A stretch of DNA of 35,735 bases from Sphaerospermopsis aphanizomenoides BCCUSP55 (GCF_001586785.1 NZ_LUFH02000064.1:1-35735); one strand, 5' to 3'; shown: positions 1 through 9,805, numbered from the stretch's first letter. The notes: generated by a model not told the origin, from the letters alone. Translations and numbers: made by a program.

Positions 1-49
1 CCCCCTGCCCCCTGCCCCCTGTCACCTGTCACCTGTCACCTGTCACCTG
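1..49. repeat. Heptamer tandem array (STRR) abutting the dapB stop
   Basis: Seven 7-bp units in a row: three of CCCCCTG then four of TCACCTG, followed by CTATAG. The array may extend left of the window. It ends at the base before the dapB stop codon (50-52 on the minus strand). Short tandemly repeated repetitive heptamers are a known feature of heterocystous cyanobacterial genomes. Confidence 0.9.
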
Positions 50-886
50 CTATAGTATTTTTTCTAATCCATATACTAACGACTTTAGCAGGTTGACTTT
101 GCGAATTGCTAATAGGACTCCGGGCATATAGCAGGAGCGATCGCTTGTATCATGGCGTAAGGTATAGATTTGCCCTGGTGCGCCGAAAATTACTTCCTGA
201 TGGGCAATAAGTCCAGGTAAGCGTATACTATGAATTCTAATGCCTTCATCGGCTAAAGAACCTCTTGCGCCTGGTATCTTTTCAGTTTCTTCTACTTGGG
301 GTGGGTTAAAGGTTTTACCCATTTCCGCTAATAGCTGCGCTGTTTGAATGGCTGTACCACTGGGTGCGTCGGCTTTTTGGTTGTGATGTAGTTCAATGAT
401 TTCTACATGATCAAAATATTGGGAAGCGGTGACTGCGGCTTGTTGTAGCAACACCATGCCAATGGAAAAGTTAGGAATAATTAAACAACCTGTACTAGCT
501 TTTTCGGCAAAGTCGGCTAAATCTTTGAGTTGTTGGGGACTTAAACCTGTAGTTCCCACCACTGGACGGATACCGTAGGCGATCGCACTCCGCACGTTAT
601 CATACACTGAATCAGGATGGGTAAAATCTACCATTACCCCTGGTTGTAGCTGTCTCTCCCCTGCTACATAGCCTAACATTGGCTCTAATTGATTGGTAAT
701 TGGCACTTCCAAGGGTTCACTTAAACCTGCCAATTCTCCTGCGTCCTTGTCTTGATGTTCAGGTGAAGTATCGAGAGCGCCCATTAAAGTTAAGTCAGGT
801 GCTTGAGCGACTGCTTTAATTACTTCACGTCCCATTTTGCCAGCAGCACCGTTAACAATAACTGGGATGGTAGATTGATTAGTCAT
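50..886 (-). CDS. dapB: 4-hydroxy-tetrahydrodipicolinate reductase
   Basis: This 278-residue cytosolic enzyme reduces the dipicolinate precursor with NAD(P)H in the diaminopimelate branch that supplies lysine and peptidoglycan. The N-terminal Rossmann motif GAAGKMGR lies at residues 13-20. GTTGLS and the substrate-binding signature [13 protein letters not shown] follow in the right order. The length matches the family. It begins at an ATG 77 bp downstream (in its own direction) of the nblS-like gene, with the heptamer array 921-962 between them. A second heptamer array starts immediately after its stop codon. Nothing is truncated and the assignment is secure. Confidence 0.96.
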   Translation of the reverse strand: MTNQSTIPVIVNGAAGKMGREVIKAVAQAPDLTLMGALDTSPEHQDKDAGELAGLSEPLEVPITNQLEPMLGYVAGERQLQPGVMVDFTHPDSVYDNVRSAIAYGIRPVVGTTGLSPQQLKDLADFAEKASTGCLIIPNFSIGMVLLQQAAVTASQYFDHVEIIELHHNQKADAPSGTAIQTAQLLAEMGKTFNPPQVEETEKIPGARGSLADEGIRIHSIRLPGLIAHQEVIFGAPGQIYTLRHDTSDRSCYMPGVLLAIRKVNLLKSLVYGLEKIL

Positions 887-920
887 ATTTCCAAAAATCC
901 GTTTTTAGTCATTTTACCCC

Positions 921-962
921 TTACACCCTACACCCCACATCCTACACCCTACACCCCACACC
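921..962. repeat. Degenerate heptamer array between nblS and dapB
   Basis: Six consecutive 7-bp units of consensus YYACACC (TTACACC, CTACACC, CCACATC, CTACACC, CTACACC, CCACACC). The array ends one base before the stop codon of the minus-strand kinase gene. On the gene's sense strand it is purine-rich (GGTGTAG-like). Confidence 0.85.
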
Positions 963-963
963 C

Positions 964-2925
964 TTAACCACTAAATACATCCAAATCAAACCAAAAAGTA
1001 GTACCAACACCGACTTCACTAACTAGATGTATTTGACTGTGATGTCTTTCCATAATGTTTCTGACAATGGATAGACCTAAGCCTGTACCTTCCAGGGTGT
1101 GAACTCGATTTTCTACTCGAAAAAAGCGGTCAAAGATTGCCTGTTGGTCTTCTGGGGCAATACCAATTCCTGTATCACTGATTTCAATCCGCACTTGAGA
1201 ACGATGATTATTTTCTGGTAGTTTTGCCTGGGTGTAGTTTTCTGTCTGCACTAAGTCTGTACCAGGAGACAAACAGGCAGAATTGGGTTGAGGATTTACC
1301 TGGTAAGCTCGAATTGCTACTTTACCACCTGCGGGAGTGAATTTGAGGGCATTACCGATTAAGTTACCAAACACTTGTAATAATAAGTCGTAATTGCCCA
1401 TGACTAAGGGTAAATTCGGAGCTACTTCCTGAATTAGTTCTAGTCCTTTGTCCTTGGCATTGAGTTGGTAAGTACGCAGGGTTTGTTCTAATGCCTGTGC
1501 TAAATCAACTCCGTCAAAATTATAAGTGCGACCGGATTCTAGTTTTGATAAATCTAAAACATCGTTAACTAAGCGGGTAAGTCTGTCAGTTTCGTGATTA
1601 ACAGTTGCCAGAAATTCTTTGCGTTCTTCTACACTCAGGTCTTCCCCATAATCATGCAGGGTTTCAATATAAGTTTTGATGTTAAATAGAGGTGTACGTA
1701 GTTCGTGTGAAATATTACTAATAAATTGGCTTTTAGCTTCATTTAGTTCTACTTCACGGGTGATATCTTGAACTGTAATAGCAATACCTTTAATACTTTC
1801 TCGTTGCAGATTCAGGACTGTAGTTAGGAGAATCCGAATTGTGCGTTTAATGGGTTGCTTGAGGGGAATACGAAACTCAGCACTTTCACATTCTCCTGCT
1901 GCCATTTCATATAAGGTGCGGGTAATTTCTATTTGTACGCTTTGAGGTAAGTTATGTAATAAGTTGTTACCAACGACATCAACCCCTTCCCAAGCAAAAA
2001 TGCGTCTGGCTGTGGGGTTAACTAAAATTACCTGCATATTGTTATCAATTAATACCGCACCATCAGCAATAGTGGAAACCAAGGTTTCTAACTTGGCTTT
2101 TTCGGCTGTCAGTTCCTCAATATTTTGTTCTTCATAGCGTTCTAGGCGTTCTGCCATTTCATTAAAGCTGAAAATAAGTTCTCCTAGTTCCCCTCCTAGT
2201 GGTAGGTCAATCCGTTGTTTAAAGTTTCCTGCGGCTATTTGTTTTACGCCTACGAGTAGTTCTTTAATTGGTTTAGTAATAGTTAAAGCATTAATTACTC
2301 CTGCCAAAATCACCATCACCCAAATAGTAATAAAGACGGCAATTGTGACATCACGAGTAAAGTTAGTGGAAATAACTGCTGTTTGGTTGGGGTTGATGCC
2401 GATGGCTAACACACCTAGGTATTTTTCATCCACTATCAGGGGAATAAATACATCTGTGACAATACCATCTGGAGTTGTATGTTGGCGGACCATGGGCTGG
2501 TCATCATTATTAACGGGGTAATCTTCTGGTAGTTGGATTTTCCGTTTAATGGTGAGAGAGTTTTCTACCTCTGGTTCCCAAAAAGGAATACCAAAAAAGA
2601 TTTTCCCTGTTTCATCAGCGTAGAGCATATAACGCACGCTAGATGTGCTGCTATAGAAGCGTTGGGAAAATTGGGCAACTTCTGTGAGATTGTTATCAGC
2701 AACGAGTGGAGCAACGTTAGAAGCCAGTAGTAATCCCAAGTCACGACCAAAACGGGTATCGTTGAGACGTGCATCTTGTTGAATTGTATTCACTGCCCAG
2801 AAAGTCAGACCGCTCATGACTAGGGAAACTGCTAAGGTAGCAACAGCTAGGAGTTTGGTTTGGAGGGTGAACTCATACCACCAATGGTTAATGACATCTC
2901 GAAGGGTTGTAAAAAAAGCCAGCAT
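964..2925 (-). CDS. nblS: Sensor histidine kinase, NblS/Hik33/DspA type
   Basis: A 653-residue membrane histidine kinase matching the conserved cyanobacterial NblS/Hik33 (DspA) family, which controls responses to high light, nutrient stress and cold, including phycobilisome degradation. A first membrane segment lies at about residues 24-46, an extracytoplasmic sensor region at 47-190 and a second membrane segment at about 193-215. HAMP (about 216-270), PAS (about 275-390), and HisKA with the phospho-accepting His407 in SHELRTP follow. The C-terminal ATPase has the N box (GNLIGNALKFT), DTGIGI and GTGLGL. Family length is normal. It is known to act with NblR/RpaB-type regulators, but none is encoded here. 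The name rests on whole-architecture resemblance, since the sequence could not be aligned. Confidence 0.88.
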   Translation of the reverse strand: MLAFFTTLRDVINHWWYEFTLQTKLLAVATLAVSLVMSGLTFWAVNTIQQDARLNDTRFGRDLGLLLASNVAPLVADNNLTEVAQFSQRFYSSTSSVRYMLYADETGKIFFGIPFWEPEVENSLTIKRKIQLPEDYPVNNDDQPMVRQHTTPDGIVTDVFIPLIVDEKYLGVLAIGINPNQTAVISTNFTRDVTIAVFITIWVMVILAGVINALTITKPIKELLVGVKQIAAGNFKQRIDLPLGGELGELIFSFNEMAERLERYEEQNIEELTAEKAKLETLVSTIADGAVLIDNNMQVILVNPTARRIFAWEGVDVVGNNLLHNLPQSVQIEITRTLYEMAAGECESAEFRIPLKQPIKRTIRILLTTVLNLQRESIKGIAITVQDITREVELNEAKSQFISNISHELRTPLFNIKTYIETLHDYGEDLSVEERKEFLATVNHETDRLTRLVNDVLDLSKLESGRTYNFDGVDLAQALEQTLRTYQLNAKDKGLELIQEVAPNLPLVMGNYDLLLQVFGNLIGNALKFTPAGGKVAIRAYQVNPQPNSACLSPGTDLVQTENYTQAKLPENNHRSQVRIEISDTGIGIAPEDQQAIFDRFFRVENRVHTLEGTGLGLSIVRNIMERHHSQIHLVSEVGVGTTFWFDLDVFSG

Positions 2926-3146
2926 TCTTAAATATACGTAAAAATATAATTGTTAGTAGTTGTTTGTTTTTTACCCCAACAACTTAAAAATTAACAGCTA
3001 ATTCGGGAAAAGTGTGAGGGAGAAATGGGAAAGTTAGGAAGATTGGAGGAGGTCAAACAACTACTATAGCGATATGCACTGGAATGAATCAAAAATTTAT
3101 GGCCAAAATTTAGGCCAAAAGCCTCACCACACAAAAAGCTTTTTAT

Positions 3147-3167
3147 CCTGTTCCCTGTTCCCTGTTA
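3147..3167. repeat. Short heptamer array downstream of purD
   Basis: Three 7-bp units (CCTGTTC, CCTGTTC, CCTGTTA) end 12 bp from the purD stop codon, purine-rich on the purD sense strand. The rest of the 254-bp gap to nblS is AT-rich with no recognisable gene. Confidence 0.75.
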
Positions 3168-3179
3168 AAATCGACTAAC

Positions 3180-4466
3180 TCATGAATCAATTCTCAAGAC
3201 TCTATGACCAATATCTCTACGGTAATATACTCCTGAAAATTGAATGTGTTGGATTCCAGTATAAGCTTGGGCGATCGCCTGTTGGAAATTTTCACCCATT
3301 CCCGTAATATTTAAAACTCTACCACCGTCTGTCACGATTTGTTGGGCTGAGTTCAACTTGGTGCCTGCATGAAATACAATTGCACCTGCTGTTTGTGCTG
3401 CCTCTATCCCTGTGATGACCTTGCCTTTTTCATAATCTCCAGGATAACCCCCTGATGCAGCAACTACTGTAGCCGCAGCACCTTGTTTCCAAGCCAGAGG
3501 TGGCATTTCTCCTAAACGTTGCTGGATACAGGCCAAGATTAAATCTTCCAAGGGTGTTTCCAGCAGTGGTAAGATGACCTGGGTTTCTGGATCACCGAAG
3601 CGACAGTTAAATTCTAAAACTTTAAAATCGCCATTGGGTGCAACCATTAAGCCAGCATAAAGCACTCCTCGGTAGTCAATGCCCCTATTTCTTAAAGCGG
3701 CAATAGTTCTTTCTAAAACTTCTGTTTGTACACGCGCCATTAATTCTGGTGTAGCGATAGGTGCTGGGGCATAAACTCCCATGCCACCCGTATTTTCTCC
3801 CGTATCGCCTTCGCCAATGCGTTTATGGTCTTGTGCAGGTAATAAGGGGCGAATTGTTAAACCGTCTGTTAATGCTAAAACAGAAACTTCTTGCCCTACT
3901 AAACATTCTTCAATGACAACAAAATTACCTGCACTCCCGAACTGTCCTTGAAAAATGGCCTCAACTGCTTCTTGTGCTTGTTCAATCGTTTCAGCTACTA
4001 TTACACCTTTACCAGCTGCTAAACCATCCGCTTTAACAACTATTGGCGCTCCCTGGGCTTGGATATAAGATTTTGCTGCTGCTGCTTCTGTAAAGACTGC
4101 TGCTTTAGCTGTGGGTACTCCTGCTTCCTGCATTAAAGCCTTAGCCCAAGCTTTACTGGCTTCAATTTGCGCTCCCGCTTTGACTGGACCAAATACCATC
4201 AATCCCTGACTTTGGAGATAGTCTGTAATGCCATTGGCCAAAGGAACTTCTGGGCCAACTACTACCAAAGAAATGCCATTTTCTAAGGCAAATTGACTCA
4301 TGCCTTCAAAGTCATTTACCCCTAGGGGTAGGTTTTGACAACGTTCCATAGTTGCTGTACCCCCATTCCCAGGTACACAGACAACTTGCTCGATTTTATT
4401 GGATTGTAGCAGTTTCCACGCTAGAGCGTGTTCACGTCCCCCGTTACCGACAACTAAAACCTTCAC
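3180..4466 (-). CDS. purD: Phosphoribosylamine--glycine ligase (GAR synthetase)
   Basis: This 428-residue ATP-grasp ligase joins glycine to 5-phosphoribosylamine in purine synthesis. The N-terminus MKVLVVGNGGREHALAWKL is the classic PurD start. The ATP-grasp core is visible in VVKADGLAAGKGV, GEGDTGENTGGMG and FKVLEFNCRFGDPETQ (metal-binding Glu/Asn), and the C-terminal GRVLNITG segment is present. The length is typical. It stands alone, with no other pur gene next to it, as is common in cyanobacteria. The final 15 or so residues extend slightly past the usual core end but remain in frame. Confidence 0.96.
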   Translation of the reverse strand: MKVLVVGNGGREHALAWKLLQSNKIEQVVCVPGNGGTATMERCQNLPLGVNDFEGMSQFALENGISLVVVGPEVPLANGITDYLQSQGLMVFGPVKAGAQIEASKAWAKALMQEAGVPTAKAAVFTEAAAAKSYIQAQGAPIVVKADGLAAGKGVIVAETIEQAQEAVEAIFQGQFGSAGNFVVIEECLVGQEVSVLALTDGLTIRPLLPAQDHKRIGEGDTGENTGGMGVYAPAPIATPELMARVQTEVLERTIAALRNRGIDYRGVLYAGLMVAPNGDFKVLEFNCRFGDPETQVILPLLETPLEDLILACIQQRLGEMPPLAWKQGAAATVVAASGGYPGDYEKGKVITGIEAAQTAGAIVFHAGTKLNSAQQIVTDGGRVLNITGMGENFQQAIAQAYTGIQHIQFSGVYYRRDIGHRVLRIDS

Positions 4467-4632
4467 TTATTTCCTCGTGCGTTCCTTGCAAAACGCGAAT
4501 GCCTTAAAGCTACTCGCGGATCAATTTTTTCATTAATTATGCTACTAATCAAGAGTTGTTAGGGATATTGCGGCTGCTGAGGTCACAAATCTCAAAGTAA
4601 CTTTGCCAATATCAAATTAGAGGATGTAGAAA

Positions 4633-4661
4633 CCTCTAGTTCCGGTGAAGCTAACTAGAGG
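4633..4661 (-). terminator. Inverted repeat downstream of the exported-protein gene
   Basis: A perfect 9-bp stem (CCTCTAGTT / AACTAGAGG) with an 11-nt loop lies 15 bp after the stop of the minus-strand gene 4676-5278. On that strand it is followed by a short TTTCT stretch only, so termination strength is uncertain. Confidence 0.5.
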
Positions 4662-4675
4662 TAGTTCATCTATTA

Positions 4676-5278
4676 TCACCTTCTCAAAACCAACTGAAAA
4701 GAATTCAAATACCCCGCAATAGTTTTAGCTAAAGTGGGACGCTGTTTTTTAGAAACTATTGCCATTACTTGATATAAGCGCCCCTCAGCAACAAACATTC
4801 TATTTGTAGTTACTTTACCTGCTGAATCTATATATTGAATTTCTTTCCCAGGATGACCATTAGAACTGCGAATATTGCGTTCACTAATTAAATTGCTTTG
4901 TGTAGCTTTTAAGGTATTAGATTGGGCTTGACTCAAGATTTTTTGGGCGCTAGTCATTTTAGCATAGCTATAAGGAAATTCATTGTAAGTGACTAAATAT
5001 GCAACTTCCTGTTCCGGTGGTTGGGCTACAAATATTTCTAATTTTATTTCTCCCATGTAAGTTTTTTGGACTTGAGTTTTGGTTTTTGGTCTTCCTGGCA
5101 TTAAAACCTGAAAACCCTTATCTGGGGGAGTAAAGACCTTCCATTGTGGCTGCACTATTTGAGGAAGAGGAGTTGTTTTAGGAGGAGTAACAGCTTTGGG
5201 TTTGCGGGCTTCAGCGGAAACTAAGCCACTGTATAAAAAAGTGGCAGCAATGAAAGGTAGAAAAAATTTGATAGTCAT
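4676..5278 (-). CDS. Exported protein of unknown function
   Basis: About 200 residues with a clear signal peptide (MTIKFFLPFIAATFLYSGLVSA, cleavage near A22) followed by a basic, Pro/Thr-rich linker. A single globular domain then starts around WKVFTPPDKGFQVLMPGRP, a pattern seen in many cyanobacterial secreted proteins and distantly reminiscent of PsbP/DUF1795-type folds. I chose the ATG at 5278 because AAAGG sits 8 nt upstream and the signal peptide begins there. A GTG 10 codons earlier (5308) is in frame but has no ribosome site and would add a poor leader. It lies 42 bp after glk on the same strand, so the two may be cotranscribed. No function is assigned. Confidence 0.75.
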   Translation of the reverse strand: MTIKFFLPFIAATFLYSGLVSAEARKPKAVTPPKTTPLPQIVQPQWKVFTPPDKGFQVLMPGRPKTKTQVQKTYMGEIKLEIFVAQPPEQEVAYLVTYNEFPYSYAKMTSAQKILSQAQSNTLKATQSNLISERNIRSSNGHPGKEIQYIDSAGKVTTNRMFVAEGRLYQVMAIVSKKQRPTLAKTIAGYLNSFQLVLRR

Positions 5279-5320
5279 ATTTATAGCCTTTGCAGATGCG
5301 GTTTTCACTGTTTCTGCTAT

Positions 5321-6346
5321 TTATAGCCTAGATGCAGACAAAGCCGCACCAATTAATCCCACTTGTGGATTAAGAATTATGTGAACTGGTATTTCTTCGA
5401 GAATAGGACGCATTCTCCCTTTTTGGGTGAAATTTAACATAAAGCTACCATTTTGCATCAAAGGTAGGATTTTGGGGGCAATACCACCAGCTATGTATAA
5501 TCCACCGTAGGGTAAGAGTTTCAAAGCCAAATTACCGGCTTCTGCACCGTAAGCTTCTACAAACAGTTGCATAGTTTGTTCAGAAAGGCGATCGCTTTTT
5601 GCTAAGGCTGCACTACCAATAGCTGCACCAGGATCAACGGTTTTTTCGGCTTTTCCTGCTTCTTGTTCCCAGGTTCTGACTATTTGAGCAATTTCTGGTG
5701 TTTCGGTGGCTATTTGTCTATCTCTTAAAAATTGGTAAATGGAAGTAATACCCAACCCGGAAACTACTCTTTCTACAGAAGCGCGTTGAATACCATGTTT
5801 ATCCAACAAGTATTTCAACAACTGAAACTCTAACTCATTCCGGGGTGCAAAATCCGCGTGTCCACCTTCGGAGGGAAAAACTTGATACTGACTACCTTGT
5901 TTGATTAAAAATCCTTGTCCTAAACCAGTTCCCGCACCAATAACCGCCATAGGTGCTTCTGGTTGATGTTTACCAACTTGCAAAGTCAGTAAATCTTGTT
6001 TGGTTAAACCAAAAATACCATAACCGACAGCCGCAAAGTCATTAATCAGGGAAATAGAAAGTATACCCAGTTCTTGGGCTAAACGTTCCGTATCTAAAAA
6101 CCAGGCTAAATTAGTCAGTTTAGCAGTATTTTTGACCACTGGCCCGGCGATCGCAAAACAGGCTTTTTCTGGTGTTGAAGCATTCGCAGCAGCCAAAAAT
6201 TTCTGCACTATTGGCACCAAATCGGGAAAATCCCCACTCTGGTAACTCTCCTCATACAAAGTTTTCAAACCTGAAGATTCAGAGGATTCAACCAAGCGCA
6301 AAATAGTTTTTGTGCCGCCGATATCTCCTGCTAGTAGTAATGTCAT
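5321..6346 (-). CDS. glk: Glucokinase
   Basis: This 341-residue ATP-dependent glucokinase of the bacterial Glk family phosphorylates glucose to glucose-6-phosphate. The N-terminal phosphate motif GDIGGTKT lies at residues 8-15. IGAGTGLGQG and the substrate/zinc-region signature EGGHADFAPR follow. The C-terminal GGLYIAGGIAPKI segment is the conserved adenosine-binding stretch. Length and motif order are normal for cyanobacterial Glk. The exported-protein gene follows closely on the same strand. Confidence is high for glucokinase rather than another ROK/ASKHA sugar kinase. Confidence 0.94.
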   Translation of the reverse strand: MTLLLAGDIGGTKTILRLVESSESSGLKTLYEESYQSGDFPDLVPIVQKFLAAANASTPEKACFAIAGPVVKNTAKLTNLAWFLDTERLAQELGILSISLINDFAAVGYGIFGLTKQDLLTLQVGKHQPEAPMAVIGAGTGLGQGFLIKQGSQYQVFPSEGGHADFAPRNELEFQLLKYLLDKHGIQRASVERVVSGLGITSIYQFLRDRQIATETPEIAQIVRTWEQEAGKAEKTVDPGAAIGSAALAKSDRLSEQTMQLFVEAYGAEAGNLALKLLPYGGLYIAGGIAPKILPLMQNGSFMLNFTQKGRMRPILEEIPVHIILNPQVGLIGAALSASRL

Positions 6347-6432
6347 AAAATTTATCGGTTATTTAGTTACTTTTATTTGGTATCGAGTTGCGGTGACAGC
6401 GGTTTTCAAATCAATCAACCACATTATTTTTA

Positions 6433-6470
6433 TCTCACGCCAAGGCGCAATCGCGCAAAGGAGGAAAAGT
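6433..6470. repeat. Dispersed CACGCAAAG-type repeat remnant
   Basis: A degenerate copy of the GCAAAG-rich sequence that also appears at 24690-24722 and, inverted, at 9561-9596 and 25989-26025. It lies in the 155-bp gap between glk and the histidine phosphatase gene. No coding evidence. Confidence 0.45.
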
Positions 6471-6501
6471 TTAAAATACAAGTGTGGTTTAAATAAGAGA
6501 T

Positions 6502-7149
6502 TTACACAAATCGCACAACTTCTTCGATTTTCGTCAAATGGGAAGTATCTCCTGTGAGTTCTAGCAACCATTCTGATTCTTGACGCACTACTTTCACCAA
6601 AGAACACAAAGTAGCTTTAACTTCGGTTTTGGCAATTTCCCCTACTAATCCCATTGCTGCACCCAGTACAGAAGCCCCATGTGCTACTAGGAGGATATCA
6701 TTTGGCCAGAATTCATTTGCTATACATCTAGCAGTTTGTCCAGAACGTTCCCGCACTTTTTCATGGGTTTCTGGGTATTGTGCTGCAATACGTGGTGTGT
6801 AGCTAGTGTCAATTCTGGGGAATAATGCTGCTAAATCTGATATTGATAGTCTTTCTGGTTCTTCTGTCATCCACTCTGGATTTAACCATTCACTTAAGCC
6901 TGTTTCTAATTTAATTGGTAAATCCAACACTTCTGCTACTGCATTGGCAGTTTGGACTGTTCTCAGAAAAGGAGAAGCAAAAATTTGGGATATTCTTTCA
7001 CCTTTGAGTCGTTTTGCTAGTTGTTGTGCCTGTACCATACCATCATCTGACAATGGTGGGTCATAGCGTTTTTCGGCAGTCAGAAACCAATCAGGGTTTA
7101 CAAAGTCTAGGCGGTTGGCGTGTCTTGCTATCCAGATTATTTGACTCAT
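6502..7149 (-). CDS. Histidine phosphatase family protein (UBASH3/STS-1-like)
   Basis: A 215-residue member of the histidine phosphatase (phosphoglycerate mutase-like) superfamily. The catalytic motif reads ARHANR with the nucleophile His at position 9, instead of the usual RHG. SPFLRTVQTA supplies the second Arg, a Glu follows in the SEW segment and LLVAHGAS carries the second catalytic His. The combination of RHANRLDF, the DPPLSDDG segment and PRIDTSYTP resembles the phosphatase domain of animal UBASH3/STS-1 proteins more than glycolytic mutase. The true substrate cannot be told from sequence. Calling it phosphoglycerate mutase would overstate the case. Confidence 0.85.
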   Translation of the reverse strand: MSQIIWIARHANRLDFVNPDWFLTAEKRYDPPLSDDGMVQAQQLAKRLKGERISQIFASPFLRTVQTANAVAEVLDLPIKLETGLSEWLNPEWMTEEPERLSISDLAALFPRIDTSYTPRIAAQYPETHEKVRERSGQTARCIANEFWPNDILLVAHGASVLGAAMGLVGEIAKTEVKATLCSLVKVVRQESEWLLELTGDTSHLTKIEEVVRFV

Positions 7150-7295
7150 GAGTAAAAAATTTTTACAGGTAGAAATGTAAAGAACCTTTACAAGTTACCA
7201 ATTTAATATAATCTCACGTCAGTAAGTCAGCAAAATAAAGAATTAATTTGCCTGAGAATAATAATAGTAGATGCACTTGGTGAAATTTTGAACTG

Positions 7296-7838
7296 TTAAA
7301 TTTTGAATTGCTGATGAGTACCTGTATAATTTGGCATCCATCCCTCTACGGTGGTGAAATAGCGAATTACCTTAAAATGCAAGGATGCAGCGGGACTAGA
7401 CCAATGTTCCACACCGCTGGGAATGTACAGATAGTCTTGATGCTGAAGTAATAACTGTACTTGGCTACCATCAGGCTGGACGAAACTATAAATCATCTCT
7501 CCTGCTAACAGGTAAATCGCCTCAGCCGCATTGTGCGTATGGTAACGTCCATAAGTTGCTATCCAAGTTTCTAAATTTGGTGAACCAGGATGTATATGGA
7601 GTAAATCGCTCCAATGATACCCGTTTTCTTGTTGCAGGAACTCAAATACGCTGTTATGAAGTCCAACAATGTAGCGTTTCTCTGACTCCGTGACGGTTTC
7701 CTGTTCTAGCAGTTCTGGGAAAAGTAGAGATGTTCCCGGTTCGTAATTTCTCAGCTTGATATTTAGAGGTTCTAGTGCAACAACTATCTCACTTAAATCA
7801 CTCTCGATTGTGCCGTTGTCAAGTAATAAAATCGCCAT
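7296..7838 (-). CDS. mtnD: Acireductone dioxygenase-like cupin
   Basis: A 180-residue cupin matching acireductone dioxygenase (ARD) of the methionine salvage pathway, which cleaves acireductone to the 2-oxo acid precursor of methionine. The start MAILLLDNGT with the following helix, the metal-binding HTHNAAEAIY (HxHxxxxE-type ligands), the IPSGVEHWSS segment with the last His ligand, and the ending RYFTTVEGWMPNYTGT all fit ARD length and order. No other mtn gene is next to it. It diverges from the photolyase gene across a 221-bp spacer. A different cupin dioxygenase is possible but less likely. Confidence 0.8.
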   Translation of the reverse strand: MAILLLDNGTIESDLSEIVVALEPLNIKLRNYEPGTSLLFPELLEQETVTESEKRYIVGLHNSVFEFLQQENGYHWSDLLHIHPGSPNLETWIATYGRYHTHNAAEAIYLLAGEMIYSFVQPDGSQVQLLLQHQDYLYIPSGVEHWSSPAASLHFKVIRYFTTVEGWMPNYTGTHQQFKI

Positions 7839-8001
7839 AAATAAGATACTAAGCTATCTGTTAAGAATAGTTTACTTAAATCTGACTCAAAAAGCCACTA
7901 TTTCCGACCGATAAATGGGTGTTTTAATGTATACTGATTATTTAACTTCAGGGCATTGGGCAGAGAAAATAACTTTCTCCTCAACTCCTGATTTCTGAAT
8001 T

Positions 8002-8016
8002 CTGTCACCTGCTATA
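8002..8016. repeat. Single heptamer-repeat unit with its conserved CTATA flank
   Basis: CTGTCACCTGCTATA, identical to the right-hand ends of the arrays at 1-54 and 32473-32501, but with only one repeat unit. It lies in the intergenic region upstream of the photolyase gene. Confidence 0.55.
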
Positions 8017-8059
8017 CTATTAGAGATAAAATAGTACAAAAAAACTATATTATATAGAA

Positions 8060-9499
8060 ATGTCTGACTTAATTTTGTTTTGGCATCGCCGGGATTTACG
8101 TATTTCTGATAATACAGGACTAGCTGCGGCTAGAGAAAAAAGTGCAAAGGTGATAGGTGTATTTTGTTTAGACCCTGGGATTTTAAACAGTGATGATGTT
8201 GCACCTGCAAGAGTAACCTACATGATTGGCTGTTTGCAGTCTTTACAACAACAATATCTTCAAGCAGGTAGTAAGTTATTAATATTACATGATAATCCTG
8301 TGGCAGCTATTCCTAATTTAGCTAAAGCCTTGAAAGCTAAGGCTGTATTTTGGAATTGGGATGTAGAACCTTACGCACAAATACGTGATAATGATGTAAT
8401 TGCAGCACTAAAAGCACAAGGTATTCAAACTCTTAATCAAAATTGGGATCAATTACTCCACTCACCTGGGGAAATTTTTAGTGGTTCAAAAACTCCCTAC
8501 ACAGTTTATACTCCCTTCTGGAAAAATTGGAGTAGTAAACCAAAACTTAACCCTGTTGCAACTTTAGAAAATTGCGAAAATTTAACAGTAGCAGAACAGG
8601 AAATTGCTAAACAAGCAGGTGTAATTAATTTACCTTCTGCCAAAGATTTAGGCTTTATTTGGGATGGAGAATTAATTATTGAACCGGGAGAAACAGCAGC
8701 GCAAACTAGGTTAGAAACTTTTATCAATTCTGCCATTGATGAATATCAAGAACAGCGGAATTTTCCCGGTGTTGATGGCACATCTCAATTAAGTGCAGCT
8801 TTGAAATTTGGTGTGATTGGTATTCGTACAATTTGGCAAGCGACAATAGAAACATTAGAAAATAGTAATAGTGAAGAAGTAACCGCTAGTATTCGTACCT
8901 GGCAACAAGAATTAGCTTGGCGGGAATTTTATCAACACGCCATGTATCATTTTCCTGAATTGGCTGATGGTGCATATCGAGATAGTTTCAAAAACTTTCC
9001 TTGGCAAAATAATGAAGCACATTTTCAGGCTTGGTGTGAAGGGAAAACAGGCTATCCAATAGTTGATGCAGCTATGCGACAATTAAATGAAACCGGCTGG
9101 ATGCACAATAGATGTAGAATGATTGTTGCCAGTTTTCTCACCAAAGATTTAATTATTAATCCGCAATGGGGAGAAAAATATTTTATGCAAAAACTCATTG
9201 ATGGTGATTTATCTGCTAATAATGGGGGTTGGCAATGGAGTGCTTCTAGCGGTATGGACCCGAAACCATTAAGGATTTTTAACCCAGCGAGTCAAGCACA
9301 AAAATTTGATGCTGATGGGGAGTATATTCGGCAATGGGTGAGAGAATTGCGGTATGTAGAGACGCAATATTTGATAAGTGGGAATATTTTACCTTTAGAA
9401 CGTCGTAGTATTGGTTATCCTGCACCAATTGTAGATCATAAAAAACAGCAAGCGTTGTTTAAACAATTATATCAGCAGCAAAAGATAAGCATGGATTAA
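8060..9499 (+). CDS. phrA: Deoxyribodipyrimidine photolyase (class I CPD)
   Basis: This 479-residue flavoprotein uses blue light to split cyclobutane pyrimidine dimers in DNA. The N-terminal antenna-binding Rossmann domain starts with [15 protein letters not shown]. The C-terminal FAD domain shows [43 protein letters not shown] and the [17 protein letters not shown] stretch typical of class I CPD enzymes. The last conserved block, [11 protein letters not shown], is intact. By analogy with other cyanobacterial enzymes of this subgroup the antenna may be 8-hydroxy-deazaflavin, but this is inferred. A standard cryptochrome is less likely given the strong photolyase motifs. The start is the ATG at 8060. 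Confidence 0.94.
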   Translation: MSDLILFWHRRDLRISDNTGLAAAREKSAKVIGVFCLDPGILNSDDVAPARVTYMIGCLQSLQQQYLQAGSKLLILHDNPVAAIPNLAKALKAKAVFWNWDVEPYAQIRDNDVIAALKAQGIQTLNQNWDQLLHSPGEIFSGSKTPYTVYTPFWKNWSSKPKLNPVATLENCENLTVAEQEIAKQAGVINLPSAKDLGFIWDGELIIEPGETAAQTRLETFINSAIDEYQEQRNFPGVDGTSQLSAALKFGVIGIRTIWQATIETLENSNSEEVTASIRTWQQELAWREFYQHAMYHFPELADGAYRDSFKNFPWQNNEAHFQAWCEGKTGYPIVDAAMRQLNETGWMHNRCRMIVASFLTKDLIINPQWGEKYFMQKLIDGDLSANNGGWQWSASSGMDPKPLRIFNPASQAQKFDADGEYIRQWVRELRYVETQYLISGNILPLERRSIGYPAPIVDHKKQQALFKQLYQQQKISMD

Positions 9500-9805
9500 T
9501 TTTGGGAGCATCCCAATGAAAGAAAAAATAACCGCAGCAACACTAAAAAATCTCTTAAATTCTCTTACCTTTGTGTCCTTTGCGATCTTTGCGTAACAAG
9601 ACAAGGTATACATTAAACTACACATCACAAGTGCCACTTTCTGCAAATGGCTACAGTGTAACTTGTGTTTTTAGGAAAAAACCGCAGTTTTCTCTGTGCT
9701 GGGAGTGTATCTGTGTGAGTTATTTTAATAACTGGCACAATGTAAATAAAAATATACTTTTATCACAACCATAATCTTCAGTATATACTTATATTTTTGA
9801 GGGTT
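9500..9805. other. Intergenic region, non-coding, with a repeat remnant
   Basis: A 306-bp gap between the photolyase and the large membrane protein genes. At 9561-9596 it holds an inverted copy of the dispersed TTTGCG-rich repeat (CTTTGCGATCTTTGCG). The 67-codon ORF across it includes that repeat and has no protein-like features. I see nothing else. Confidence 0.6.

Noticed and set aside
1-54. Possible CRISPR array
   Set aside because: The units are 7 bp with no spacers. They are STRR heptamers, and no cas gene is present.
6359-6607. 82-codon minus-strand ORF between glk and the phosphatase
   Set aside because: It overlaps the real phosphatase gene in another frame and reads through repeat DNA.
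9571-9774. 67-codon plus-strand ORF after the photolyase
   Set aside because: It starts inside a dispersed repeat, has no ribosome site and no protein-like pattern.
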